A DNA stretch of 64,000 nucleotides from an uncultured Dehalococcoidia bacterium. Lineage in GTDB: Bacteria; Chloroflexota; Dehalococcoidia; Lucifugimonadales; UBA3495. The position numbers were made by a program, and so were the translations under genes. The notes beneath the pieces are model-generated. The model had not been told where the DNA came from, made no database searches, and was given only the letters and a program-made list of their open reading frames with translations. Each line of letters opens with the position of its first letter. The first letter of the stretch is position 1. The DNA is taken from the NCBI GenBank assembly GCA_958296385.1, contig OY282494.1, forward strand, positions 975,416-1,039,415, read 5' to 3'. This document shows positions 53,224-60,713 of the stretch, in pieces.

Positions 53224-54066
53224 CCTTTGCTCAATAGACTTGGCCTCTTGCCAAAGCGCCTCTTTGCCATCCAGCGGCAAACCGGAAAAGTCCTGCCCCC
53301 GTTCCCGGGCCAGCGCCTCCATCGTGCGGTAGCGGCTGCGAAAGCGCCCGTTGCTCCGGCGCAGCGCATCCTCCGCGTGGATGCCGCTCCACCGGGCCAA
53401 GTTCACCAGCGCAAACATTATGTCCCCAAACTCGTCGGCCCGTTCCCCGTCAGATTCTGCCGCCCGGAATTCGCCAATCTCCTCAACAATCTTGTCCAGC
53501 ACCCCGCCAACGTCATCCCAATCAAACCCGAACCGGGCGGCCCGGTCCTGAATCAGCTGGGCCGCCGTCAAAGCCGGCAGCGCGCCGGGTATGCTGTCCA
53601 TCGCCGACGGTTCCGGCTTGCCGGCCTGCCGGCGTTCCTCGGCCTTGAGCTGCTCCCAGTTCCGCTCCACCTGCCGCGCGTCGTCGGCCCGCCCGTCGGC
53701 AAACACGTGCGGATGCCGCCGGATCAGCTTGTGGTTAATCGCCGTCAGCACATCGGCAATGTCAAAGTCGCCCGCCTGCCGCGCAATATCCGCGTGAAAC
53801 GCCACCTGCACCAGAATATCCCCCAACTCCTCCGCCAATTCCCCCGGCCCGCCGCCGTCAATCGCCTCCAAAGCCTCGTAGCACTCTTCCAGCAGATTGC
53901 GTTTCAGCGATTCGTGCGTCTGCTCCGCATCCCACGGACACCCCCCCGGCGCCCGCAACCGGGCCACGATGTCAATGAGCGACTGAAACTCGCCAATGCG
54001 CGCTTCAGGAATAGGCGATTCGGGAATGGGTGATTCGGCATTTGATGAATGATGGTAAGCAGTCAT
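53212..54066 (-). CDS. mazG: Nucleoside triphosphate pyrophosphohydrolase
   Basis: A 284-residue two-domain MazG that hydrolyses (d)NTPs to monophosphates. The first domain has the conserved CPWDAEQTHESLKRNLLEEC and ELAEELGDILVQVAFHADIA with the metal-binding EExxE/ExxD pattern; the second has GFDWDDVGGVLDKIVEEIGE and EFGDIMFALVNLARW. The N-terminus is extended by an SPIPE-SPIPE duplication coming from a 15-bp tandem repeat (54004-54033). A TATACT box lies nine bases upstream of the ATG, with no ribosome site. Confidence 0.93.
   Translation of the reverse strand: MTAYHHSSNAESPIPESPIPEARIGEFQSLIDIVARLRAPGGCPWDAEQTHESLKRNLLEECYEALEAIDGGGPGELAEELGDILVQVAFHADIARQAGDFDIADVLTAINHKLIRRHPHVFADGRADDARQVERNWEQLKAEERRQAGKPEPSAMDSIPGALPALTAAQLIQDRAARFGFDWDDVGGVLDKIVEEIGEFRAAESDGERADEFGDIMFALVNLARWSGIHAEDALRRSNGRFRSRYRTMEALARERGQDFSGLPLDGKEALWQEAKSIEQRAAD
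54004..54033. repeat. 15-bp tandem duplication in mazG
   Basis: TTCAGGAATAGGCGA (54004-54018) is followed by TTCGGGAATGGGTGA (54019-54033). In frame, it encodes the repeated SPIPE near the MazG N-terminus. Confidence 0.8.
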
Positions 54067-54136
54067 AGCGCACGCAGTATATCAGCCCTGATGCCCCGGT
54101 TGCCCCGGCGGGTTGGCGGGTGATACGTTAGTTGCC

Positions 54137-54907
54137 ATGCAGTCCGCATCCAACCTTACGGTATTCCTGCAACCGGCGCTGCGCGTGGCGGCGGCGCTGT
54201 GCGTGCCGGCGTGCCTGCTGCTGCTGGTGGCCGGCTCGGTGGCGTGGGCCGTCAACGACCCCGGCCTGTACCGCAACGGCTTTGACCGCTACAACACCGC
54301 CGCCCGCAGCGGCATCACCGATGCCAACCTGAACCGCATCGGCGCCGACCTGCGCGCCTACTTCAACACCCGCGCCGAACCCCTGGCCGTCCGCGCCCCC
54401 ATCTACGGCATCGAGCAGGACGTGTTCAACGCGCGGGAGGTTGCCCATATGTACGACGTCAAGCGCCTGGTGCGCGGCGTCTATTGGGTAGCCGTCGGTT
54501 CCGCCGCCTGGATTATCGCCACCCTCGCCATCGGATTCACGGCCCGGCGCCGCAGGTTCGTCCCCACGGCGGCCCGCATCGCACTATGGGCCGGCGCAAT
54601 CACGCTGGCCTCGGTGGTAGGCGTCGGAGTAGCAGCGATCGCCGGCTTTGAGCGTTTATTCCTGCTGTTTCACCAGCTAAGTTTCGCCAACGATTTATGG
54701 ATTCTAAACCCTCACACCGACTATCTGCTGATTATGTTCCCCGCCGGATTCTGGTTTGACGCCACCATGCGCGTAGCCCTGACCGCAGTGCTGGGCGCCA
54801 TCCTGCTGCTGTCCGCCGGCGCCGCCACGCTAGGCTATGGACGCTGGTCAGAGCTGCGGCAGCAGCGGGCCGCTAACCCGACTCCAACCGCGCCGGCATC
54901 AGACTAA
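54137..54907 (+). CDS. DUF1461 (TIGR01906-type) integral membrane protein
   Basis: A 256-residue membrane protein with four predicted helices: about 14-38, then after a long extracytoplasmic loop about 110-130, 147-170 and 213-236. The loop carries the family pattern NPGL/DPGLYRNGFDRYN and HMYDVKRLVRGVYW, and the second loop FHQLSFANDLWILNPHTDYL is the family signature. It has no known biochemical function; in some Gram-positive bacteria it accompanies cell-envelope genes. The ribosome site is weak, and an upstream TTG at 54113 is possible. Confidence 0.85.
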   Translation: MQSASNLTVFLQPALRVAAALCVPACLLLLVAGSVAWAVNDPGLYRNGFDRYNTAARSGITDANLNRIGADLRAYFNTRAEPLAVRAPIYGIEQDVFNAREVAHMYDVKRLVRGVYWVAVGSAAWIIATLAIGFTARRRRFVPTAARIALWAGAITLASVVGVGVAAIAGFERLFLLFHQLSFANDLWILNPHTDYLLIMFPAGFWFDATMRVALTAVLGAILLLSAGAATLGYGRWSELRQQRAANPTPTAPASD

Positions 54908-54925
54908 TCAGCGCGTAATCTCAAT

Positions 54926-54951
54926 GACTAAAAACGCCGACTAAAAACGCC
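54926..54951. repeat. 13-bp tandem duplication
   Basis: GACTAAAAACGCC (54926-54938) occurs again directly after (54939-54951). The second copy supplies the A-run that becomes the T-tail of the FmdB terminator. Confidence 0.85.
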
Positions 54952-54971
54952 GCCCGTTGCGCCGGGCGGCG
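54943..54971 (-). terminator. Rho-independent terminator of the FmdB-like gene
   Basis: On the minus strand CGCCGCCCG (54963-54971) pairs with CGGGCGGCG (54948-54956) around a 6-base loop and is followed by TTTTT (54943-54947). It lies 28 bp after the stop at 54999. Confidence 0.9.
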
Positions 54972-54998
54972 TCAATCCGAGCGGGCTGTACCGGCAAA

Positions 54999-55238
54999 TC
55001 AGTGGCCGCAGCCGCAGGCGCCGCCGCAACCGCCGCCCATTGGCATCGGCATCGGCGCACCGCCCAGGTCGGCCATATCGCTGGCAAACCCGTCGCCCTT
55101 GCTCACGGCGGCAAACACCGAGATGGCCCGCCGGGCCGGCTGCTCGCAGTTCGGGCAATCGGCGCCGGACGCCGACATGGATTGCAGTTTCTCAAACTTG
55201 TGCCCGCAAGTCGGGCAACCGTATTCGTAAATGGGCAT
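54999..55238 (-). CDS. FmdB-family zinc-ribbon protein
   Basis: A 79-residue protein with an N-terminal zinc ribbon, PIYEYGCPTCGHKFEKLQSM followed by a second CxxC (DCPNCEQ), which is the FmdB/putative regulatory protein family. The C-terminus is Gly/Met/Cys-rich (PMPMPMGGGCGGACGCGH), a possible second metal site. Start 55238 has AAAGGGAG. It faces the Zur-like regulator gene divergently. FmdB was named from an amidase operon; its general function is unclear. Confidence 0.88.
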   Translation of the reverse strand: MPIYEYGCPTCGHKFEKLQSMSASGADCPNCEQPARRAISVFAAVSKGDGFASDMADLGGAPMPMPMGGGCGGACGCGH

Positions 55239-55365
55239 AGCAGACACTCCCTTTGGTGATGGCCCAAATATAACCCCCCCGCCCTAACAGCGTCAAGGCA
55301 TCGCCGACCCACCACGCCCGGAAATTACGGCCGGAAATCGCGGGTTGACGCCGGCCGCAACTACT

Positions 55366-55395
55366 GATAAGGTATCCAACTGATACGGAGTATCA
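55366..55395 (+). promoter_or_regulatory. Candidate Zur/Fur operator overlapping the regulator's own ribosome site
   Basis: Two inverted repeats: GATA-AGG-TATC (55366-55376) and TGATAC-GGA-GTATCA (55381-55395). The second one encloses CGGAG, the only ribosome-site-like sequence before ATG 55398. TTGACG at 55345 could be the -35 of this promoter. Confidence 0.6.
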
Positions 55396-55397
55396 TA

Positions 55398-55865
55398 ATG
55401 ATTACCGCTGCCGTAAAGCATACTGGACACCGCCATCCCCGGCCCCGCTCGGCCGCCATCGTGGACGACATCATCGCCCAGTTGTCGCAGCAGGGCTACC
55501 GCGATACCGAACCCCGCCGGCTGGTCATCAACGCCGCCGCCGCCCAGCGACGTCCCTTTACCGCCGAGGAACTGTGCGCCGCGCTGCCCTGCGTGGGGCG
55601 CGCTACCGTGTACCGGGGCCTGCGCCTGCTGGTGGAAACCGAGCAAGTCTGCCGCGTGCTGCTGGAGGACCGCGAACTCCGCTACCAGCTCAGCCACCAG
55701 GGACACCATCACCATCTGCTCTGCGCCGCCTGCGGAGCCTCCGCAGACCTGGCCAACTGCGACGTGGATGCGCTGCTCCAGGAAGCCGCCGCCACCGCCG
55801 GCTTTCAGATGAGCGGCCACTGGCTGGAAATCTACGGACGCTGCGCCGATTGCGCCGTGGTCTGA
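55398..55865 (+). CDS. zur: Fur-family transcriptional regulator, probably Zur
   Basis: A 155-residue Fur-type repressor. The N-terminal winged helix (PFTAEELCAALPCVGRATVY) is followed by the dimerisation domain with HHHHLLCAACG and YGRCADCAVV, the two CxxC pairs of the structural zinc site, and the His-rich HQGHHHH segment of the sensing site. Directly upstream of znuA/znuB, it most likely senses zinc and represses that transporter and itself. The start ATG lies three bases after a candidate operator. A longer basic N-terminus (residues 1-18) is present. Confidence 0.88.
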   Translation: MITAAVKHTGHRHPRPRSAAIVDDIIAQLSQQGYRDTEPRRLVINAAAAQRRPFTAEELCAALPCVGRATVYRGLRLLVETEQVCRVLLEDRELRYQLSHQGHHHHLLCAACGASADLANCDVDALLQEAAATAGFQMSGHWLEIYGRCADCAVV

Positions 55866-55900
55866 ACCGCCGCCGCTTTTATTTTTTACGCGGCTTTATT

Positions 55901-55913
55901 GATACTACATATC
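55901..55913 (+). promoter_or_regulatory. Candidate Zur operator upstream of znuA
   Basis: GATA-CTACA-TATC, an inverted repeat with the same GATA/TATC half-sites as the one before zur, in an AT-rich stretch 105 bp before the znuA start. Confidence 0.4.
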
Positions 55914-56042
55914 GTTTATCGCCGCACCAGGCATCAAGGAGGACATCCCATAACTAGCCAATCCCCGCGCCCCTCGTTTATCACCGCACCAATATCACCG
56001 CACCAAGGAGACGTTCCATGACTAGCCCATCCCCTCGCCGCG
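55913..56042 (+). repeat. 62-bp duplication of the znuA translation-start region
   Basis: Two imperfect copies with a period of 62 bp, both starting CGTTTATC(G/A)CCGCACCA (55913 and 55975). Each carries a ribosome site (AAGGAGGA; AAGGAGA) and the words CATRACTAGCC. In copy 1 the start codon is ATA (55950); in copy 2 it is the ATG of znuA (56018). Confidence 0.85.
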
Positions 56043-57157
56043 TCCTGTCCGGCCGCATTTCCAACCGGCGGTTGGCCGGAGTGCTGGCCGCCTTTCTCCT
56101 GGCCGCCGCGCTGTTTCTGCCCGCCTGCGGGAGCGATGCAGCGCCCACGCCCGTTCCGACTGCGGAACCGCCGGCCGCCGCCGTCGCCGCCCCATCCGGC
56201 AGTGGCCCGGCCGGGCCGGCGGATACGTCGGCGCAACCCGCCTCCGGCAGCGCCGTCGCCGCACCCGTCAGCGTAGTCACCAGCAACGCCCTGCTGTCCA
56301 ACCTGGCGCAGCGCGTTGGCGGCGACCGGGTGGACATCTACAACCTGGTGCCGCCGGGCAGCGACGTCCATTCCTACCAAAGCACGCCGCAGGACAGCGT
56401 GCGCATCGCCCAGGCCAGCGTCATCATCAGCAACGGCGCCAGCCTGTCCGTCACGACTGATGAACTCATCGCAACCACCGCCCCCGCCAATGCCGTCCAA
56501 GTAGTAACCTCCCACGGCCTGCAACCGCTGGAAGCCCCGGAGTCCATCACCATCGACAGCGACGACGATGACCACGCTGACGACGACCATGATGACCACG
56601 ATAGCGATGGCGATGACCACGCCGACGACCACGACGACCACGACCACTCCGCCGGCGACCCTCATTTCTGGACGAATCCGCAATTCACCATCCACTACGT
56701 GAACGAGATTGCCGAAGGTTTCGCCGCCGCTGACCCGGCCAACGCCGCTTTCTACGCAGACAACGCCGCCGCCTACGTCGCGGAGCTGGAGGCCCTGGAC
56801 GCTTACATCGCCGACGCCCTGGCCGCCATCCCGCCGGAACGCCGCGTGCTGGTAACCTTTCACGACGCTTTCCAGTACTTCGGCAACCACTACGGGCTGG
56901 AAGTGATGGCCTTTGTCGGCGGCCACGGCGGCGACGTTTCGCCCGACGACATCGTGCGGGTGCTGGAGCTGGTATCCGAACGCGGCCTGCCCGCCGTCTT
57001 CTCCGAGCCCCAGTTCTCTGCCGATGCCCTGGAGCAGGTCGCCCGGGACTCCGGCGTCCAGGTTGGCATCATGCGCTCCCTGCCCGACGACGTCCACCGC
57101 GACTACATCGGCATGATGCGCGCCAACGCCGACGTTCTGTCGTCGCTGCTGCGGTAA
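56018..57157 (+). CDS. znuA: Zinc ABC transporter substrate-binding lipoprotein
   Basis: A 379-residue metal-binding lipoprotein of the cluster 9 family. The lipobox ends at Cys37 (LPAC). The zinc ligands are placed at His in PPGSDVHSYQ, His in GDPHFWTNPQF, His in VTFHDAFQYFG and the acidic residue in FSEPQFS. A long Asp/His-rich loop (about 187-215) precedes the second ligand, typical of zinc-specific ZnuA, where it acts in metal capture. It is followed 7 bp later by the permease gene. The start is ATG 56018 with AAGGAG. Confidence 0.92.
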   Translation: MTSPSPRRVLSGRISNRRLAGVLAAFLLAAALFLPACGSDAAPTPVPTAEPPAAAVAAPSGSGPAGPADTSAQPASGSAVAAPVSVVTSNALLSNLAQRVGGDRVDIYNLVPPGSDVHSYQSTPQDSVRIAQASVIISNGASLSVTTDELIATTAPANAVQVVTSHGLQPLEAPESITIDSDDDDHADDDHDDHDSDGDDHADDHDDHDHSAGDPHFWTNPQFTIHYVNEIAEGFAAADPANAAFYADNAAAYVAELEALDAYIADALAAIPPERRVLVTFHDAFQYFGNHYGLEVMAFVGGHGGDVSPDDIVRVLELVSERGLPAVFSEPQFSADALEQVARDSGVQVGIMRSLPDDVHRDYIGMMRANADVLSSLLR

Positions 57158-57164
57158 TCACGCC

Positions 57165-58079
57165 GTGCTGGAACCGATAATCGAGCTGATACTCGAGCCC
57201 ATGCGGTTCGGGTTTATGCAGCGGGCGCTGCTGATTTCGGCGCTCGCTGCGACGGCGTGCGGCGTGGTGGGAACCTTCGTCGTGCTGCGCGGCATGGCCT
57301 TCCTCGGCGACGCCATCGCCCACTCCGCGCTGACCGGAATGGCGGCGGCCTTCCTGCTGGGCGCCAACGTCTTTCTCGGCGCCCTGCTGTGGGCGGTTCC
57401 CGCCTCCCTCACCATATCCGCCGTATCCCGCCGCGCCGGCGTCCGCATCGACGCCATCATCGGCGTAATGTTCGCCGGCGGTTTCGCCCTCGGCATCATC
57501 CTCATCAACTCCACCGAGAACTACTCCGGCGATTTATTCAGCATCCTGTTCGGCAACGTGCTGGGCGCCTCCTGGTGGGACGTGCTGGCCGGCGGCGTGC
57601 TGGCCGGCGGCGTGCTGGTAACGGTGCGTCTGCTCTACAAAGAGCTGGTGTTCACCACCTACGACGCCGCCGTCGCCCAGGCGTCCGGCCTCCCCGTGCG
57701 TTTCCTGGAATACCTGCTGCCCCTGCTGGTTGCCCTCACCACCGTTGCCGCCCTGAAAACCGTCGGCAACGTGATGGTTATGTCGCTGCTGGTGGTGCCG
57801 GCCGTTACCGGAACCCTGCTGGCCCGACGCCTCCACAGCATAATGGCGGCAACGGTAATCGTCGCCCTCATCGCCGTCGTCATCGGCCTCTACGCATCCT
57901 ACTACTACGACCTGCCCACCGGCCCGGCCATCGTCGTAACGTCGGTAGGGCTGCTCCTGGTAACGGTAGCCATCTCCCCCCGCCGCTGGACGCTGCTGGC
58001 CCGCCTGCGCCGCAAACCCGCCCCGGAGCGGGCGCAACCGGAGCCGGCGCAATCGGAGTATGACCCGGTTTCTCCATAG
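57165..58079 (+). CDS. znuB: Zinc ABC transporter permease
   Basis: A 304-residue ABC-3 family permease with seven to nine membrane helices. Signatures are GTFVVLRGMAFLGDAIAHSA at the second helix, INSTENYSGDLFSILFGNVL, and TVAALKTVGNVMVMSLLVVP. It partners ZnuA; the ATPase (ZnuC) is not in the window, so it must be encoded elsewhere. GTG start directly after znuA, with no own strong ribosome site, suggesting coupling. The VLAGGVLAGGVLV segment comes from a perfect 15-bp tandem repeat (57581). Confidence 0.92.
   Translation: MLEPIIELILEPMRFGFMQRALLISALAATACGVVGTFVVLRGMAFLGDAIAHSALTGMAAAFLLGANVFLGALLWAVPASLTISAVSRRAGVRIDAIIGVMFAGGFALGIILINSTENYSGDLFSILFGNVLGASWWDVLAGGVLAGGVLVTVRLLYKELVFTTYDAAVAQASGLPVRFLEYLLPLLVALTTVAALKTVGNVMVMSLLVVPAVTGTLLARRLHSIMAATVIVALIAVVIGLYASYYYDLPTGPAIVVTSVGLLLVTVAISPRRWTLLARLRRKPAPERAQPEPAQSEYDPVSP
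57581..57618. repeat. 15-bp in-frame tandem repeat in znuB
   Basis: CGTGCTGGCCGGCGG is repeated perfectly at 57581-57595 and 57596-57610, with a partial third unit. It adds Gly/Val/Leu/Ala residues to a membrane helix. Confidence 0.85.
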
Positions 58080-58992
58080 ACGCCGCGCCGGACGCATCGC
58101 CGGACTGATAATGACGCTGCTGCTGGCCGCCGTTGTCCTGTCCTGCGCTGGCCGGCCGGCCATGCCATCGGAGATAACCGTTCCCGACTTGGGCGCCATC
58201 GACGAACTGATTGGCCCCGCTGGCCCGACGGCGGCCGGTTTCGTCGATGCCGATTACGTCCAGCTGCGTCACCCCGACGACATCCCCCCGATTTACGCCC
58301 CCCAGTTTGTCCCCGCCGCCCGCGCCAATCTGCCCGACGACGAACCCGTCATCGGCCTGTCCGTCAACGGCGATAGCCGGGCCTACCCCGCCGGCATCCT
58401 GTACCGTCGGGAAATCGTCAACGACGTCATCGGCGGCATCCCCACGCTGGTCAGCTGGTGCCCCCTCTGCTACACCGCCCTGGCCCACGACCGGCGGCTG
58501 GACGGAACGACTATCACCTTTGGCAATCAGGGCGCGCTCTACAAAGGCGCAATGACCTGGTACGACCACGACACCGGCAGCATCTGGGCGCAGCCCTACG
58601 GACAGGCCATCGCCGGCCCCCGCGCCGCCCGCACCCTGGCCCGCATCCCGGCGCAGCTAACCACCTGGGGAGAGTGGCAATCGGCCCACCCCGACACGCT
58701 GGCCCTGTCCGTAAGCGAACCCGCCTTGCCCTACCGGGGCCGTCTGCCCGGTGAGCAGCACGTAGTAGGCATCGTGATTGGCGATGCGGCGGCCGCGTGG
58801 CCCTACAACCACAGCCGTCCGCTGGCCGGACGGGTGGGCGAGATTGAGGTAGTCATCTGGCGCGACGCCGCCACCGGCGCAATACGCGCCGCCCGGACAA
58901 CCGTCCCGCCCTACGGCTGGCGCGAGCTGCCGGTAATCATCGCCTACCGCCAGGCGTGGGAACGCCTGTACCCCGGCACCCTGGTTGAATAG
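58060..58992 (+). CDS. DUF3179 lipoprotein
   Basis: A 310-residue DUF3179 protein. A basic start, hydrophobic stretch and lipobox VVLSC give a lipoprotein signal. The conserved region has LSVNGDSRAYPAGILYRREI, VNDVIGGIPTLVSWCPLCYT with the family Cys pair, TTITFGNQGALYKGAMTWYD, and SIWAQPYGQAIAG. Function is unknown; the cysteines may bind a metal or form a disulfide. It overlaps znuB by 20 bp (ATG 58060; a later ATG at 58111 is possible), tying it to zinc uptake. Confidence 0.88.
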   Translation: MTRFLHRRRAGRIAGLIMTLLLAAVVLSCAGRPAMPSEITVPDLGAIDELIGPAGPTAAGFVDADYVQLRHPDDIPPIYAPQFVPAARANLPDDEPVIGLSVNGDSRAYPAGILYRREIVNDVIGGIPTLVSWCPLCYTALAHDRRLDGTTITFGNQGALYKGAMTWYDHDTGSIWAQPYGQAIAGPRAARTLARIPAQLTTWGEWQSAHPDTLALSVSEPALPYRGRLPGEQHVVGIVIGDAAAAWPYNHSRPLAGRVGEIEVVIWRDAATGAIRAARTTVPPYGWRELPVIIAYRQAWERLYPGTLVE

Positions 58993-59028
58993 GCCATCAG
59001 TGGAACCGGCGCTGCCCCGCTGCCGGCT

Positions 59029-59811
59029 CTACTGCGCGGTGTACCCCCCGTCAATCACCAGCTCGCTGCCGGTCATAAACGATGCCTCGTCGGAGGCCAG
59101 AAACAGCACGCCGTTGGCAATGTCGTCCACCGTGCCGATGCGGCCCAGCGGCGTGCTGCCGACGCGCATTTCCCGCATCCCCGGCATTGACATCATCCGC
59201 TCCGTCATCGCCGTGTCAATGTAGCCCGGATGCACCGAGTTGCACCGGATGCCCTCCGACGCGTACTGCACCGCCGTGGCCTTGGTCAGCAGCCGGACGG
59301 CGCCCTTGGAACTGGCGTAGGCGGCGCCGGCGCCGGAACCGGGGCTCAACCCCACCAGCCCGGCGATGGACGATATGTTGATGATGGAACCGCCGCCCGC
59401 CTCGCGCATGGCGCCAATGGCTGCCCGCGTGCCGAGAAACACGCCCTTGCCGTTGATGTCCATAATCTGGTCCCACACCTCCACCGGCGCCTCGTGGATG
59501 CGCGGCGCGTCCACACCGCCGGCGTTGGTGCTGCCGATGCCCGCGTTGTTCACCAGAATATCCAGCTTGCCGTAGCGGTTCACCGCCTCGCTAACCGCCG
59601 TCTCCCACTGGTCGGCGTCCGTAACGTCCAGATGGACGAACGTGCACTGCCCGCCCAGCTCCCGGATTTCCGCCTCCAGTTTCATCCCGTCGTCATCGAG
59701 AATATCCCCGATAACCACGGCGGCGCCCTCCTGCGTGAACAGCCGGGCCTCCGCCGCGCCCTGCCCCCGCGCGCCGCCGCTGATTAGCGCAACTTTACCT
59801 TCCAATCGCAT
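59029..59811 (-). CDS. Short-chain dehydrogenase/reductase (classical SDR)
   Basis: A 260-residue classical SDR: SGGARGQGAAEARLF at the cofactor site (a Gln in place of the usual Ile/Leu), Asp in IGDILDDDG pointing to NAD(H), DILVNNAGIG, IINISSIAG and the catalytic YASSKGAV. The last residues are GSELVIDGGYTAQ. GAGG precedes the start. It runs 50 bp downstream of a luciferase-like gene, the same pairing as at 19180-20961. Confidence 0.93.
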   Translation of the reverse strand: MRLEGKVALISGGARGQGAAEARLFTQEGAAVVIGDILDDDGMKLEAEIRELGGQCTFVHLDVTDADQWETAVSEAVNRYGKLDILVNNAGIGSTNAGGVDAPRIHEAPVEVWDQIMDINGKGVFLGTRAAIGAMREAGGGSIINISSIAGLVGLSPGSGAGAAYASSKGAVRLLTKATAVQYASEGIRCNSVHPGYIDTAMTERMMSMPGMREMRVGSTPLGRIGTVDDIANGVLFLASDEASFMTGSELVIDGGYTAQ

Positions 59812-59861
59812 AATGAAACCTCACCGATTCAGCCTGCTTGCGAAACCCTTTTGCCGCCCCC

Positions 59862-60713
59862 TTAGCGGGTCAGTTCCTCCGCGATACCCTCCAGCTGCCG
59901 CTCCATTTCCGCCTCGGTGTCGCAGTGTTCCGCCCACACCGCCACCCGCAGCGCGCCGGCGTTGAGATATGCGTCCACCTGCTCCCGCGTGGTGTCCGGC
60001 GGCTGCCCGAATACGGAGATGGTCAGCGATGCCGGGTCGCGGCCCGCCTCGTCGGCCAGAGCGTCCAGCCGTTGGCGACTGTCGGCGATTTGCTCCGGCG
60101 TGGCCCGGTTAGGCAGCCAGCCGTCGGCGTAGCGAACCACCCGCCGCAGCACGTTGCGCGCGTTGCCCCCCAGCAAAACCGGCGGGTGCGGCTGCTGCGC
60201 CGGCTTGGGATACGAATAGACCGGCGGGAAATCGTAATAGCGCCCGTGATATTCGGCCTGCTCGTTCGTCCACAGCGTTTTCAGGGCGTTGATTGCATCC
60301 TCCGTTTGCGTCCAGCGATGGTCAAAATCGCCGCCCATCATCGCAGTTTCCTCCCGGTTCCAGCCGGCGCCCACACCGAACACAAACCGCCCGTTGCTGT
60401 GCCGGTCCAGCACCGCAATCTCTTTGGCCAGAATCAGCGGGTTGCGCTCCGGCACCAGCGTAATGCCCGTGCAAAGCTTGATGCGCTCGGTCACCGCCGC
60501 CGCCATCGCCAGCGAGATGTACGGCTCCGAGAAATGGCGATACGTCCACGGAATCTCGCCCCCGGTAGCCGGAAACGGGCTGGCGCTGTTCACCGGCAAA
60601 ATCGGGTGCTCGTGATACCAAATCGACTCAAACCCCAGCTCCTCGGCTTTCCGGGCAATAAACGCCGGGTTCAGCGTGTACGCCGGCAAAGGCACTATCA
60701 GTCCTACTGACAT
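59862..60713 (-). CDS. Luciferase-like monooxygenase family oxidoreductase, copy 4
   Basis: A 283-residue luciferase-like protein, shorter than copies 2 and 3 and nearer the F420-dependent subgroup. Features: FESIWYHEHPILPVNSASPF, KLCTGITLVPERNPLILAKE, FVFGVGAGWNREETAMMGGD, and KPAQQPHPPVLLGGNARNVL. GGAGG precedes the start. It forms a two-gene unit with the SDR at 59029, suggesting successive oxidations of one substrate. Confidence 0.92.
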   Translation of the reverse strand: MSVGLIVPLPAYTLNPAFIARKAEELGFESIWYHEHPILPVNSASPFPATGGEIPWTYRHFSEPYISLAMAAAVTERIKLCTGITLVPERNPLILAKEIAVLDRHSNGRFVFGVGAGWNREETAMMGGDFDHRWTQTEDAINALKTLWTNEQAEYHGRYYDFPPVYSYPKPAQQPHPPVLLGGNARNVLRRVVRYADGWLPNRATPEQIADSRQRLDALADEAGRDPASLTISVFGQPPDTTREQVDAYLNAGALRVAVWAEHCDTEAEMERQLEGIAEELTR

